DNA of 7,766 bases from CAZWVM01 sp964637705 (lineage in GTDB: Bacteria; UBA8481). Location: NCBI GenBank assembly GCA_964637705.1, contig CAZWVM010000172.1, positions 1-7,766 on the forward strand, in the 5' to 3' direction. This document shows positions 1 through 6,293 of this stretch, one piece after another. The translations under genes and the position numbers were made by a program. Under the pieces are notes generated by a model, which ran no database searches, was not told the DNA's origin, and saw nothing but the letters and a program-made list of their open reading frames with translations. Positions within the stretch are counted from its first letter, which is position 1. Each line of letters begins with the position of its first letter.

Positions 1-1225
1 GCGGCGTGGAGACCTTCTGGCGCGTCCTCACCCGGGCCTCTTCGCCCGAGATCCTCCGCAGGGAGTCCGGGGGGCGCGCGAGCGCGTAAACCTCGAAGGA
101 AACCTCCGCCGGCGTCCCCGGGATCTGCGCGGCGATCACCTTGCGTCCGGCGACGCGGTCGAGGACCACGCGGCAGGAGGCCACGCCATCGGCGCTCGTC
201 GTCGTCTGCGCGGGCGTCAACTGCATGTCGGCGTCCACCGCGCGGAAGGCAACGGGAGCGTTGGAGACGGGCTGGCCCGTGGCGGCGTCCACGACGCGCA
301 CGGCCAAGGCCTCGGTCAGGGGATCCGCCACGAGCGCGCGCTGGAAGTTCCCGCCGCGGATCTCCACGGCGTAGCGGTCCGAGACGACCGCCGGGCGATA
401 GAGCCCGCCGCGCGTCACGGCGTCCTGGGAGGGACGCAGATCCTCCAGCTCCACCACGATCTCGTCGGCGCCCGACGTGATCGTCGTCTTCACCTCGGCG
501 AAGCGCAGGTCGATGACGACGCGCGCGACGAGCGGCTCGGCCGTGAGCTGGCTGTGACGCACGCGCGAAGCCGCCCCCTGCTCCAGGTCCAGCCCGCCGC
601 GCGGGAGAGCGTCGGCGAGGCCCGGGATGTCGATCGCGAGGGATTGGCCCGTGCGCTGCTGGCTCCATTCCCCCGTGCCGCCCGCGAGGTGGATTCGGAT
701 CGTCGTGCGACGGCCCTCTCCCGAGGCGGAGATCGCGTAGAGGCCGTCCTTGCGGTACTGCGCCGGGGCGCCGGGGAAGGCGCGTTCCCACTTCAAGGCG
801 ACCTGGGACGGCGGCGCGGAGAGGATGTTCGGATCCGCGATGCGCGGCGAGGCCGTCGCCGGCGCGCGATCGGGCTCGATGTTCGCGACGGCCCCGGAAT
901 GGGGCGAGGCGAGCGTGCGCTGGCGCTCGCGTTCGCGCTCGATCCGCAGCTCGGCCAGGAGCTTGATCGCCTCGTCCGTGCGCGGATGGTTCGGATTCGC
1001 GGCGAGGAACCGTCGGACCTCGTTCTCGCAAGCCTCGAGCGACCCGAGCGCGAAATAGACGGCCGCCTGTTCCAGGGACGGTGCCGAATCGGAACGAGCC
1101 GACAGGGGCGAGGAGAGGATCGCGGCGCCCACGACCAGCGCGATCATGACGGGCATGACGAGCCGCGTCGAAACGAACCGAAGGCCGGAATTCCTCATGC
1201 GCATTCTCATCAGTCCCTGTTCCAT
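1..1225 (-). CDS. Exported TPR-AMIN-Ig protein, probable N-terminal part of a PilQ-type secretin (3' end outside window)
   Basis: The frame is open from an ATG at 1225 to the window edge: 408 codons, no stop. Residues 1-43 form a signal peptide (basic n-region; hydrophobic stretch about 23-40; likely cleavage after LSA). Residues 49-100 are a TPR-like helical pair ending in an Arg/Glu-rich helix. Residues 101-160 are a Pro/Ala-rich linker. Residues 161-262 look like an AMIN domain (VARVVIDL about 233-240, then DEIVVELEDL). Residues 285-382 look like a Big_1/invasin Ig domain (VRVVDAATGQPVSNAPVAF, then TSADGVA), and a second may begin near 388. AMIN domains bind peptidoglycan and sit at the N-terminus of PilQ. 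Position after pilMNOP supports PilQ, but no secretin core lies within the window; a stand-alone AMIN/Ig protein is the alternative. ATG 1225 is 1 nt past the preceding stop. ATGs at 1210, 1204 and 1198 are in frame; 1204 has the best Shine-Dalgarno match (AGGGA, 9-nt spacer), so the start may be 7 codons later. Confidence 0.72.
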   Translation of the reverse strand, partial: MEQGLMRMRMRNSGLRFVSTRLVMPVMIALVVGAAILSSPLSARSDSAPSLEQAAVYFALGSLEACENEVRRFLAANPNHPRTDEAIKLLAELRIERERERQRTLASPHSGAVANIEPDRAPATASPRIADPNILSAPPSQVALKWERAFPGAPAQYRKDGLYAISASGEGRRTTIRIHLAGGTGEWSQQRTGQSLAIDIPGLADALPRGGLDLEQGAASRVRHSQLTAEPLVARVVIDLRFAEVKTTITSGADEIVVELEDLRPSQDAVTRGGLYRPAVVSDRYAVEIRGGNFQRALVADPLTEALAVRVVDAATGQPVSNAPVAFRAVDADMQLTPAQTTTSADGVASCRVVLDRVAGRKVIAAQIPGTPAEVSFEVYALARPPDSLRRISGEEARVRTRQKVSTP

Positions 1226-1226
1226 G

Positions 1227-4200
1227 TCAGCGGGCACCCGCCGATCCGCCCGTGCGATCCCCCTCGAGCACCGGCAAGAGCAAATGGATCCTCTGTTTCA
1301 TCCTGAGCGCGGCTTCGTCGGCGGGCCGCGTCGCAAGATACGCATCCAGGATCGTCAAGGCATCTCGATATTTTCCAGCTCTCACGGCCGCTTCTGCCGC
1401 GGCGAGAGTCGGCTGTGCCGGTTCACTCGCGGTTTGTACAGGCTGGGGGATGGTTTGTAAAGGAACAAATTCCCGAGGTGCAGAGGAAACCGGGGGCGCC
1501 GCGGGTGAGGCCGGACGCGAGGGCGTGAAGGCCGACAGGAGTTCCAGGCGCCGCTTCAAGGTCAGGAGCGCCGCGTCGTTCGGGCGCGCCCCCACGAGGA
1601 TGTTCACGGCCTGGAGAGCCTCCGCAAATCGGTTCTCGCGCACGAGCCGATCGACGTCCGTGATCGTCGGCAAGAGACCCGACAACGACGGCGCCGCCGC
1701 GTTCGAGGCCGCTGCGCCGGCGACCGCCGCTCCCACGGTGGGCAGGGCGACCGCGACGGGCGCGGTGTAGGCCGGCATGCCCGCGATGACCGGATCGACG
1801 TTCACGAGAATCCGGTTCGCGTCCTCGGCCGCTCGTATCGAGGCCGCGGTCGAGGCGTGGATGAGAACCCGGACTCCTTCCTCGGCCTGGCTCAAAGCCA
1901 CCAGGCTCACCACGCCCGCCGTCCGCGTCACCGCGGACCCGGTCGAGGAGAGAATCGCGCCGGGGATGATCATCTCGAAGAGCGACTCCGTGAGACGGCG
2001 GATCTCGGCGCGGCGCGCCGGACCGTTGAGGATGATCGAGAGGAGCGTGCCTCCGGCCTGCTCCGCCGCCACCGCCGTCACGACCTCCGGACGCGTCACC
2101 GCGCCGGCGGAAAGACGGTCGACGGTCATCGTCACCGCCTCGGCCTTGTCGTAGAGCGCGTAGATCACCGCGCGGCCGTCGCGGAAGGCGTCGCCGCGGA
2201 GGGTCGAGGGCAGGAAGACGCCCGACGCGGGCGTCGCGGTCGAAACGCGGGCCATGAGTCGCGCGCCGCCGCCGTCCGCGCCGTAGTCCGACACCGCGTT
2301 CTCGAAGGCGTCATACGCCGTGATCCTCAGCTTCATCGGCTCGCCGGCCCGCAGTCCCTCGGGCGAGAGGCTCTCCACGGCGAAGTGATCCACCGGTCCG
2401 GCGGAGATCCTGACCGCGCCCGAGCGCCCGCTCACGCGCAGCATCTCGTCCGTCACCTCGACGACGATCTCCTCGGCCTTCTTCGGCAGGACGCTCACCT
2501 CGGCCAGCCCCTCGCGGAACCGCATCTGGCTCGCCGCGCCCAGTTCGATCGAGCCGGACGACGCGGCGCCGTTGGCGCCGAGGACGCGGATCGAGAGAGA
2601 GGTGGCGGGCGGGGAGTAGTCGCGGATGCGGTTGCCGAGACGATCGCTCATCTCGATGCGGACGTTCATGGGCGTCCCGGCCGGGATCGAGCCCGGGGCC
2701 GTGACGATGAGCGAGGCCGGCGCCGCGGGAACCACGCGCAGGACCGCGCTCTTGCCCGCGACTCGCCCGCCCTCCGCCTCCGCCACGACCACCGCGTCGC
2801 CGGTCCTGAGGAAGAGCACGTCGACCTCCGCGACGCCGCGGCGGAAGGCCGCCGCCGAGACGGTCGGCGGGGTCAGCGGTTCGCCGTTCTCGGCGTACAG
2901 GGTCACGTTGCGGTTGAGGGCCGAGAAGGCCACGACCGGGTTGCCGAAGTCGTCCAGCGCCGTGACCGTGAGCCGCGTCGGCTCCCCCGCCACCGCGCGG
3001 CTCGGCGCGTCCACCTTGAACCGCCTCGGGGCGGCGTGGGCGACGAGGACGAGCGAGGAACGGCCCGAGGCGGTCCCGCCCTGCTCCGTCACCGCGAGCG
3101 TGATCTCCTCGGCCGTGTTGTAGGTGAACTTGACCCGCGCCATGCCGTGATCGAAGGCGGACGGCGGAACGGAGGCGGGCGCGACATCGCCCGAACCGGC
3201 GCGTCCCAAAACGACGCCGGCGCCGGAGCGGTTGTAGTCCTCGATCACGTTTCCGAAGCGATCGAGCGCGGTGATCTCCGCCTCGAACGGTTCGTGCGCG
3301 ATCACCGTCGAAGGCACGCGCACCTCGAAGGCGGCCGGCTCGCCCGCGCGCACGCGCACCGGGTGGGAGCGCCCGCCGGCGCCCGTCGTCTCGTCGACGA
3401 CCTGCAGGACGACCTGGCCCGCGCGCGCCGGGGTCACCGTCACGAGGGCGACACCGTCGTTGAAGGACCGGGCCGTCATGAGGGGCGCCTCCAGGGGCGA
3501 AGCGTCGGCCGCGGTCACGACCGCGCGCAGGTTGCGCCCGCCGAAGTCGCGGATCACGTTTCCGAAGACGTCGTAGGCGACGATCTGAACCGCCAGGGGC
3601 TCGCCGGCCCGCGCACTCTCCGCCGGGAGGACCTCGAAGCGGCCCAGCCGGCCGCCGAGCACCTCGACGCGGGACGCGCTCTCGCCGCGCTTCGCGCCGG
3701 TCGCGTCCTGCGCCACGATCGCGATCTTCTCGGCGACGTTGTAGCGCACGTTCACCATCGCGATGCCGCCGACGAAGGCCGTCGGGGGAATCGTCGCGGG
3801 ATCCACCGTTCCGGAGCCCGTCGAGCGGAGTTCCACGACGCCTCCCACGCGGTTGAAATCCGTCACCGTGTTGCCGCTCTGGTCCTTCGCCTCGATGACG
3901 ATCCCGAAGGGCTCGCCCGCGACGACCGGCCTCGCCGGCACCGTCACGCCGAAGGCGTGCAGGGCGCCCGCGCGCACCTCGAAGGGCGACGAGATTCCGC
4001 GTGCCGGAGCCGCCTCCGCCATGAGCGAGGTGTTCTCCGCCTGGGTGTAGCGGACCTTCACGGAGGCGCGGCCGAGCGAGAAGTGGGTCGGGAGGACGCG
4101 CGCCGGCTCGAACCGGCCGACCGCGCCCGCGAGCCCGGGTTTCAGGAGGACCTCGGTGCCGAAGCGGTCGAAGTCGACGACCGGGTTGCCGAAGCGGTCA

Positions 4201-4745
4201 TACAGCTCGATCACCACGTCGAAGGGCTCTCCCACGCGCGCCGCGGCGGGCGCCAGGACCTTCACGTTCGCGACGGCGCCCGGGCGGACGTCGATGCGGC
4301 CGGTGCGCGACGTCACTCGCTGGGCCGGGTCCATCACCTCGATCTCCGTCGCGCCCGCGCGCGTCAGGATCACCTCGGCGGTGAGCCGTCCCTCGCGGAA
4401 GGCGGAGGCCGGGAATCGGTTCGGCTCGACGCCGGAGGCGCGCGCGGCGTCGGCGGTGGAGACGGCGTTCGAGGTGAAGACGACGCCGCCGCCGGTGCGG
4501 TCGTAGTTCGTGACGGCGTTGCCGGCCGCGTCGCGGGCGGTCACGACGAGCGAGACGGGCTCGCCCACGCGCGCCGCGGCGGGCGCGGAGATCTCGAAGG
4601 TCACGAGACGGCCCGGCTCGATGCGCAGGGACTGCGCGCCGGCCGGAAGAACGGCGAGGAGGGTCGCGGTGACGAGGAAGAGCAGGAGACGGGCGGCCGG
4701 TTGCGACGCGCGCCTCCCCTCCCCTGACATGGCCGTACGCATCAT
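1227..4745 (-). CDS. Large exported protein with eight Ig-like repeats, AMIN domain and C-terminal TPR segments, inside the pil operon
   Basis: 1172 residues from the chosen start. Signal peptide about 1-37 (basic n-region, Leu/Val/Ala core 20-33, AGA before the cut). Residues 46-892 hold eight Ig-like repeats of 102-111 residues, each opening with a Phe/Leu-x-Val strand, a GEP motif, then (A/L)xDxxGN and V-x-(D/N)-(Y/F). Residues 895-984 look like an AMIN domain (EGVRVLIHA, then NRILVNVDP). An Ala/Pro/Val linker follows, then TPR-like pairs at 1027-1069 and 1112-1156, split by a Pro-rich linker. AMIN domains bind peptidoglycan; Ig arrays make stiff rods; TPRs bind proteins. I infer a periplasmic scaffold or spacer for the pilus machine, but its function is unknown to me. 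The frame stays open upstream to 4913, overlapping pilP, but the ATG at 4745 has AGGGAGG 8 nt upstream and sits just before the signal peptide. ATG 4829 (weak GGAAG) is the alternative. Only 1 nt separates its TGA from the next ATG. Confidence 0.85.
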   Translation of the reverse strand: MMRTAMSGEGRRASQPAARLLLFLVTATLLAVLPAGAQSLRIEPGRLVTFEISAPAAARVGEPVSLVVTARDAAGNAVTNYDRTGGGVVFTSNAVSTADAARASGVEPNRFPASAFREGRLTAEVILTRAGATEIEVMDPAQRVTSRTGRIDVRPGAVANVKVLAPAAARVGEPFDVVIELYDRFGNPVVDFDRFGTEVLLKPGLAGAVGRFEPARVLPTHFSLGRASVKVRYTQAENTSLMAEAAPARGISSPFEVRAGALHAFGVTVPARPVVAGEPFGIVIEAKDQSGNTVTDFNRVGGVVELRSTGSGTVDPATIPPTAFVGGIAMVNVRYNVAEKIAIVAQDATGAKRGESASRVEVLGGRLGRFEVLPAESARAGEPLAVQIVAYDVFGNVIRDFGGRNLRAVVTAADASPLEAPLMTARSFNDGVALVTVTPARAGQVVLQVVDETTGAGGRSHPVRVRAGEPAAFEVRVPSTVIAHEPFEAEITALDRFGNVIEDYNRSGAGVVLGRAGSGDVAPASVPPSAFDHGMARVKFTYNTAEEITLAVTEQGGTASGRSSLVLVAHAAPRRFKVDAPSRAVAGEPTRLTVTALDDFGNPVVAFSALNRNVTLYAENGEPLTPPTVSAAAFRRGVAEVDVLFLRTGDAVVVAEAEGGRVAGKSAVLRVVPAAPASLIVTAPGSIPAGTPMNVRIEMSDRLGNRIRDYSPPATSLSIRVLGANGAASSGSIELGAASQMRFREGLAEVSVLPKKAEEIVVEVTDEMLRVSGRSGAVRISAGPVDHFAVESLSPEGLRAGEPMKLRITAYDAFENAVSDYGADGGGARLMARVSTATPASGVFLPSTLRGDAFRDGRAVIYALYDKAEAVTMTVDRLSAGAVTRPEVVTAVAAEQAGGTLLSIILNGPARRAEIRRLTESLFEMIIPGAILSSTGSAVTRTAGVVSLVALSQAEEGVRVLIHASTAASIRAAEDANRILVNVDPVIAGMPAYTAPVAVALPTVGAAVAGAAASNAAAPSLSGLLPTITDVDRLVRENRFAEALQAVNILVGARPNDAALLTLKRRLELLSAFTPSRPASPAAPPVSSAPREFVPLQTIPQPVQTASEPAQPTLAAAEAAVRAGKYRDALTILDAYLATRPADEAALRMKQRIHLLLPVLEGDRTGGSAGAR
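1791..2063 (-). other. AMIN-like domain of the large exported protein
   Basis: After the eighth Ig unit comes a roughly 90-residue region with strands GGTLLSIILNG, LFEMIIPGAIL, VVSLVALSQ, GVRVLIHAS and NRILVNVDP. This alternation of short hydrophobic strands, with R-V-x-I-H late and a closing N-x-I-x-V-x-V-D, is typical of AMIN domains, which bind peptidoglycan in PilQ and AmiC. Its placement after the Ig rod and before the TPR segments, rather than at the N-terminus, is unusual. The match is by eye. Confidence 0.65.
2070..4610 (-). repeat. Array of eight Ig-like repeats within the large exported protein
   Basis: Approximate units in reading order: 4610-4284, 4277-3966, 3965-3654, 3653-3342, 3341-3030, 3029-2724, 2723-2400 and 2399-2070. 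The proline of the GEP (or GTP, HEP) motif recurs at intervals of 111, 105, 104, 103, 103, 103 and 111 residues. Each unit also carries a D-x-x-G-N turn (FEN in unit 8) about 16 residues after that proline, and a late pattern of the type AFxxGxAxVxV. The units are diverged at DNA level, so the array is old. The exception is one 23-bp identity between units 1 and 2 (4564-4586 and 4231-4253). Confidence 0.88.
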
Positions 4746-4753
4746 TCCAACCG

Positions 4754-4760
4754 CCTCCCT
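4754..4760 (-). promoter_or_regulatory. Ribosome binding site AGGGAGG that sets the start of the Ig-repeat gene
   Basis: AGGGAGG lies 8 nt upstream of the ATG at 4745 (11 nt from the next ATG at 4742). It is the best Shine-Dalgarno match near this gene and puts the start right before a standard signal peptide. The other candidate, ATG 4829, has only GGAAG at 4836-4840. Confidence 0.75.
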
Positions 4761-4843
4761 TCTCTTTGAAGAATCTCTCATCTCGTTCGCCTCGCGCATC
4801 GATCGCTTCCGCTTCATCATCATGATCATGGTTCGCTTCCGGC

Positions 4844-4857
4844 CGGCGACGTCGCCG
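4844..4857. repeat. 14-bp perfect palindrome just after the pilP stop
   Basis: CGGCGACGTCGCCG reads the same on both strands and begins at the base right after the pilP TGA. As RNA it could form a 5-bp GC stem with an ACGU loop. No U-tract follows, so it is not a standard intrinsic terminator. It could be an mRNA-end stabiliser or a protein site, or simply chance in GC-rich DNA. Confidence 0.5.
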
Positions 4858-5481
4858 TCACCGCCTCCGGAACTCGATCCGGCCCCGGATCGCGCCGGTG
4901 TCCACGGCGCCATACCAGGGCTGGCCGATCAGTTCAACCGTGCTCATCGGCACGAACGTCTTCTGGGCGCCCGGCTGGGTCAGCATGACGCCGTCGCGAC
5001 TGATCGAAACCACGCGCACGTTGTCCATGCCCGGCACCAACTGCCCGCGCCGCACCTCGACCGGCATCTCCTGCACGCCCCCGAGGAGCGCCAGGTATTC
5101 GCCGTTGAGGCTCACGATCCCGAGGATCTTGATGTGGTCCACGGGGATCGTGACGAGCTGAGTGGGCGGGGGCGCCGCCTGCTGCTGCGTCTCCCCGGCG
5201 GTGGTGTCCCCGCCGTCGCTTGCCGTCCGCTGCGGCCTTACGCGCGGGGCCTTGAAGGGATCCCACGTGAAGAGCAGGGCGGGCGGATAACCCGTCTTCA
5301 CCCCGCCCGAATCCTCGTCCGCGTCCAGGTTCAGCCGGATCTCCGCGGCCGATCCCGGGGCGGCCTGGGGCAGGGAGGCCATCGGGTCCTCCATCGCCTT
5401 CTCGTAGACCGGCCAGGCCAGGCCCAGCACCGCGAGCAGGAGCACCACGGTGCCGATCTTCGCGCCGTCGAACTTGCCCAC
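4858..5481 (-). CDS. pilP: PilP-like type IV pilus inner-membrane/periplasmic protein
   Basis: 207 residues. PilP links the PilN-PilO pair to the periplasmic N-domains of the PilQ secretin. One hydrophobic segment (about 9-26) anchors the N-terminus; a disordered acidic and Gln/Pro-rich linker follows. The WDPFKAP motif (about 73-79) matches the DPF that precedes the PilP domain. Residues 108-182 form the beta-rich domain, with IKILGIVSLNGEYLALL and VEVRRGQLVPG as its recognisable parts. The start is GTG, in a TAGTG overlap with the pilO stop (1 shared base), with GGGAGGT 8 nt upstream. Classical PilP is a lipoprotein; this protein has no cysteine at all, so it cannot be lipidated and probably stays anchored by its uncleaved helix. 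Assignment rests on the DPF motif, the C-terminal domain pattern and gene order. Confidence 0.85.
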   Translation of the reverse strand: MGKFDGAKIGTVVLLLAVLGLAWPVYEKAMEDPMASLPQAAPGSAAEIRLNLDADEDSGGVKTGYPPALLFTWDPFKAPRVRPQRTASDGGDTTAGETQQQAAPPPTQLVTIPVDHIKILGIVSLNGEYLALLGGVQEMPVEVRRGQLVPGMDNVRVVSISRDGVMLTQPGAQKTFVPMSTVELIGQPWYGAVDTGAIRGRIEFRRR

Positions 5482-6293
5482 TAGCGCGTACCTCCCGCGG
5501 CCGGCGAGTCCGACGCGGGCCGCGCGGTCGTGTCCGCGCCGCTCGCAGGAGCCGGGGTCGAGGCGGCCGGTGCGGCGGGCGCCGCGGCCGGTGTCGCGGG
5601 GGCGGGCGCCGCCGCCGCGGGCGCCGCGGCGCTATCCGTCGCCGGTGCGGCCTCTTCTTCCTCCGCCGGCGCCGCCGTCGTGTCCGCGGCCGGAGCCTCG
5701 GGCGCCGGGGCGGGAGCCGCCGGAGCCTCCGCCGGTTCCTCGTCCTCGCCCAGGTCGAGGTTCTCGCCCTCGACCTCCTTGTATGAATACGTCTCGAGCG
5801 CGAGGTTCAGCGTGTACTCGTCGTCGCCGGTCTTCTGCATGTTGAAGCTCGCCACGTTCACGATCCTGTGAAACTGCCGGATCTCGAAGAGCAGCCTCAC
5901 GATCTGCGACATCTTCAATCCCTTGATGCCGTTGATCTTGATCGGGTGGACGCGGTATACATCCTTGTCGATCGCCCCTTCGACGTTCTTCGATTCGATC
6001 TCGTTGGACGGAATGCCGACCTTCTCGATGAGCGGGGTGATCATGGCGAGAAGGTCCGAAAGCTCGTTGGCCGAGGGAAGTTTCTCGAGAGAAGCGCGCA
6101 GTCGCCGCTTCAGTTCCCGTTCCTGCAGGCTGATCTCGGCCAGCTTCGGCGCGTTCGCCTGCGCGCTGGCGATCTTGCCCTGCAGTTCCGAGATCTCGGC
6201 CTCCCACTTCTGATACTCCGGATAGAGCGTGTCGTAGCCGTAGTAGCCGCCCAGGGCCACGAAGAGCAGGATGTAGATGACGTTCTTGTTCAT
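5481..6293 (-). CDS. pilO: PilO-like type IV pilus inner-membrane protein with long Ala/Pro/Glu tail
   Basis: 270 residues. PilO pairs with PilN through coiled coils and a ferredoxin-like periplasmic domain, forming the inner-membrane alignment complex. The visible layout fits: a very short cytoplasmic end, a membrane helix at about 5-20, a charged coiled coil at 27-72, and an alpha/beta domain at about 75-172 that contains LLAMITPLIEKVGI and a late strand EYTLNLALETYSY. The final 93 residues (178-270) are an acidic then Ala/Pro-rich tail that PilO proteins normally lack. The ATG overlaps the upstream stop as ATGA (4 shared bases), which suggests translational coupling; upstream there is only a G6 run 9 nt away. 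Sequence similarity in PilO families is low, so the call rests on topology, size and position between PilN and PilP. Confidence 0.85.
   Translation of the reverse strand: MNKNVIYILLFVALGGYYGYDTLYPEYQKWEAEISELQGKIASAQANAPKLAEISLQERELKRRLRASLEKLPSANELSDLLAMITPLIEKVGIPSNEIESKNVEGAIDKDVYRVHPIKINGIKGLKMSQIVRLLFEIRQFHRIVNVASFNMQKTGDDEYTLNLALETYSYKEVEGENLDLGEDEEPAEAPAAPAPAPEAPAADTTAAPAEEEEAAPATDSAAAPAAAAPAPATPAAAPAAPAASTPAPASGADTTARPASDSPAAGGTR
5484..5762 (-). other. Ala/Pro/Glu-rich C-terminal tail of the PilO-like protein
   Basis: Codons 178-270 of the PilO-like gene form a low-complexity tail. It starts acidic (DLGEDEEPAEAPA), has a second acidic patch (EEEEAAP), then is mostly Ala and Pro with scattered Ser/Thr, and ends SPAAGGTR. 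The DNA is a run of GCG/GCC/CCG codons. It is probably a disordered periplasmic extension. It might be assembly-error-prone, but the frame is intact and runs cleanly into a TAG that overlaps the pilP start. Confidence 0.8.
5490..5496 (-). promoter_or_regulatory. Ribosome binding site GGGAGGT for the GTG start of pilP
   Basis: GGGAGGT ends 8 nt before the GTG at 5481, inside the last codons of pilO. It supports the GTG start, which shares its first G with the pilO TAG stop. No ATG occurs in the frame until residue 30, beyond the membrane anchor, so GTG is the only start that keeps the anchor. Confidence 0.75.

Larger units (their letters stand above)
4746..4857 (-). promoter_or_regulatory. 112-nt gap and leader between pilP and the Ig-repeat gene
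   Basis: This is the only non-overlapping junction in the operon. Reading leftward from the pilP stop it holds a 14-bp palindrome, a run of ATG codons (starts at 4829, 4823, 4820 and 4817), a purine-rich, less GC-rich stretch, and a strong Shine-Dalgarno sequence. I see no convincing -35/-10 pair and no T-tract terminator. The frame of the downstream gene stays open through the gap; the peptide would begin MIMMMKRKRSMREANEM, so a longer N-terminus or a short leader peptide is possible but not favoured. Confidence 0.5.

Noticed and set aside
554..1306. Plus-strand open frame of 250 codons
   Set aside because: It is antisense to the AMIN/Ig secretin-like gene and has an Arg/Gly/Asp-rich composition typical of a shadow frame. 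The minus frame there has a signal peptide and AMIN and Ig patterns.
1857..4727. A 956-codon open frame on the plus strand, rich in Arg/His/Asp/Glu/Gly
   Set aside because: It lies in exact antisense codon register with the Ig-repeat gene. In that register stops arise only opposite TTA, CTA and TCA codons, which are rare at this GC content. The translation is low-complexity and shows no domain, while the minus frame has a signal peptide, repeats and recognisable domains.
4844..4857. Intrinsic terminator after pilP
   Set aside because: The stem would be only 5 bp and no T-rich tract follows on the transcribed strand; the downstream gene belongs to the same operon.
4510..5484. Plus-strand open frame of 324 codons across the pilP region
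   Set aside because: It crosses pilP, the gap and the start of the Ig gene on the opposite strand, and gives an Arg/His/Pro-rich product with no recognisable features. It is a high-GC shadow.
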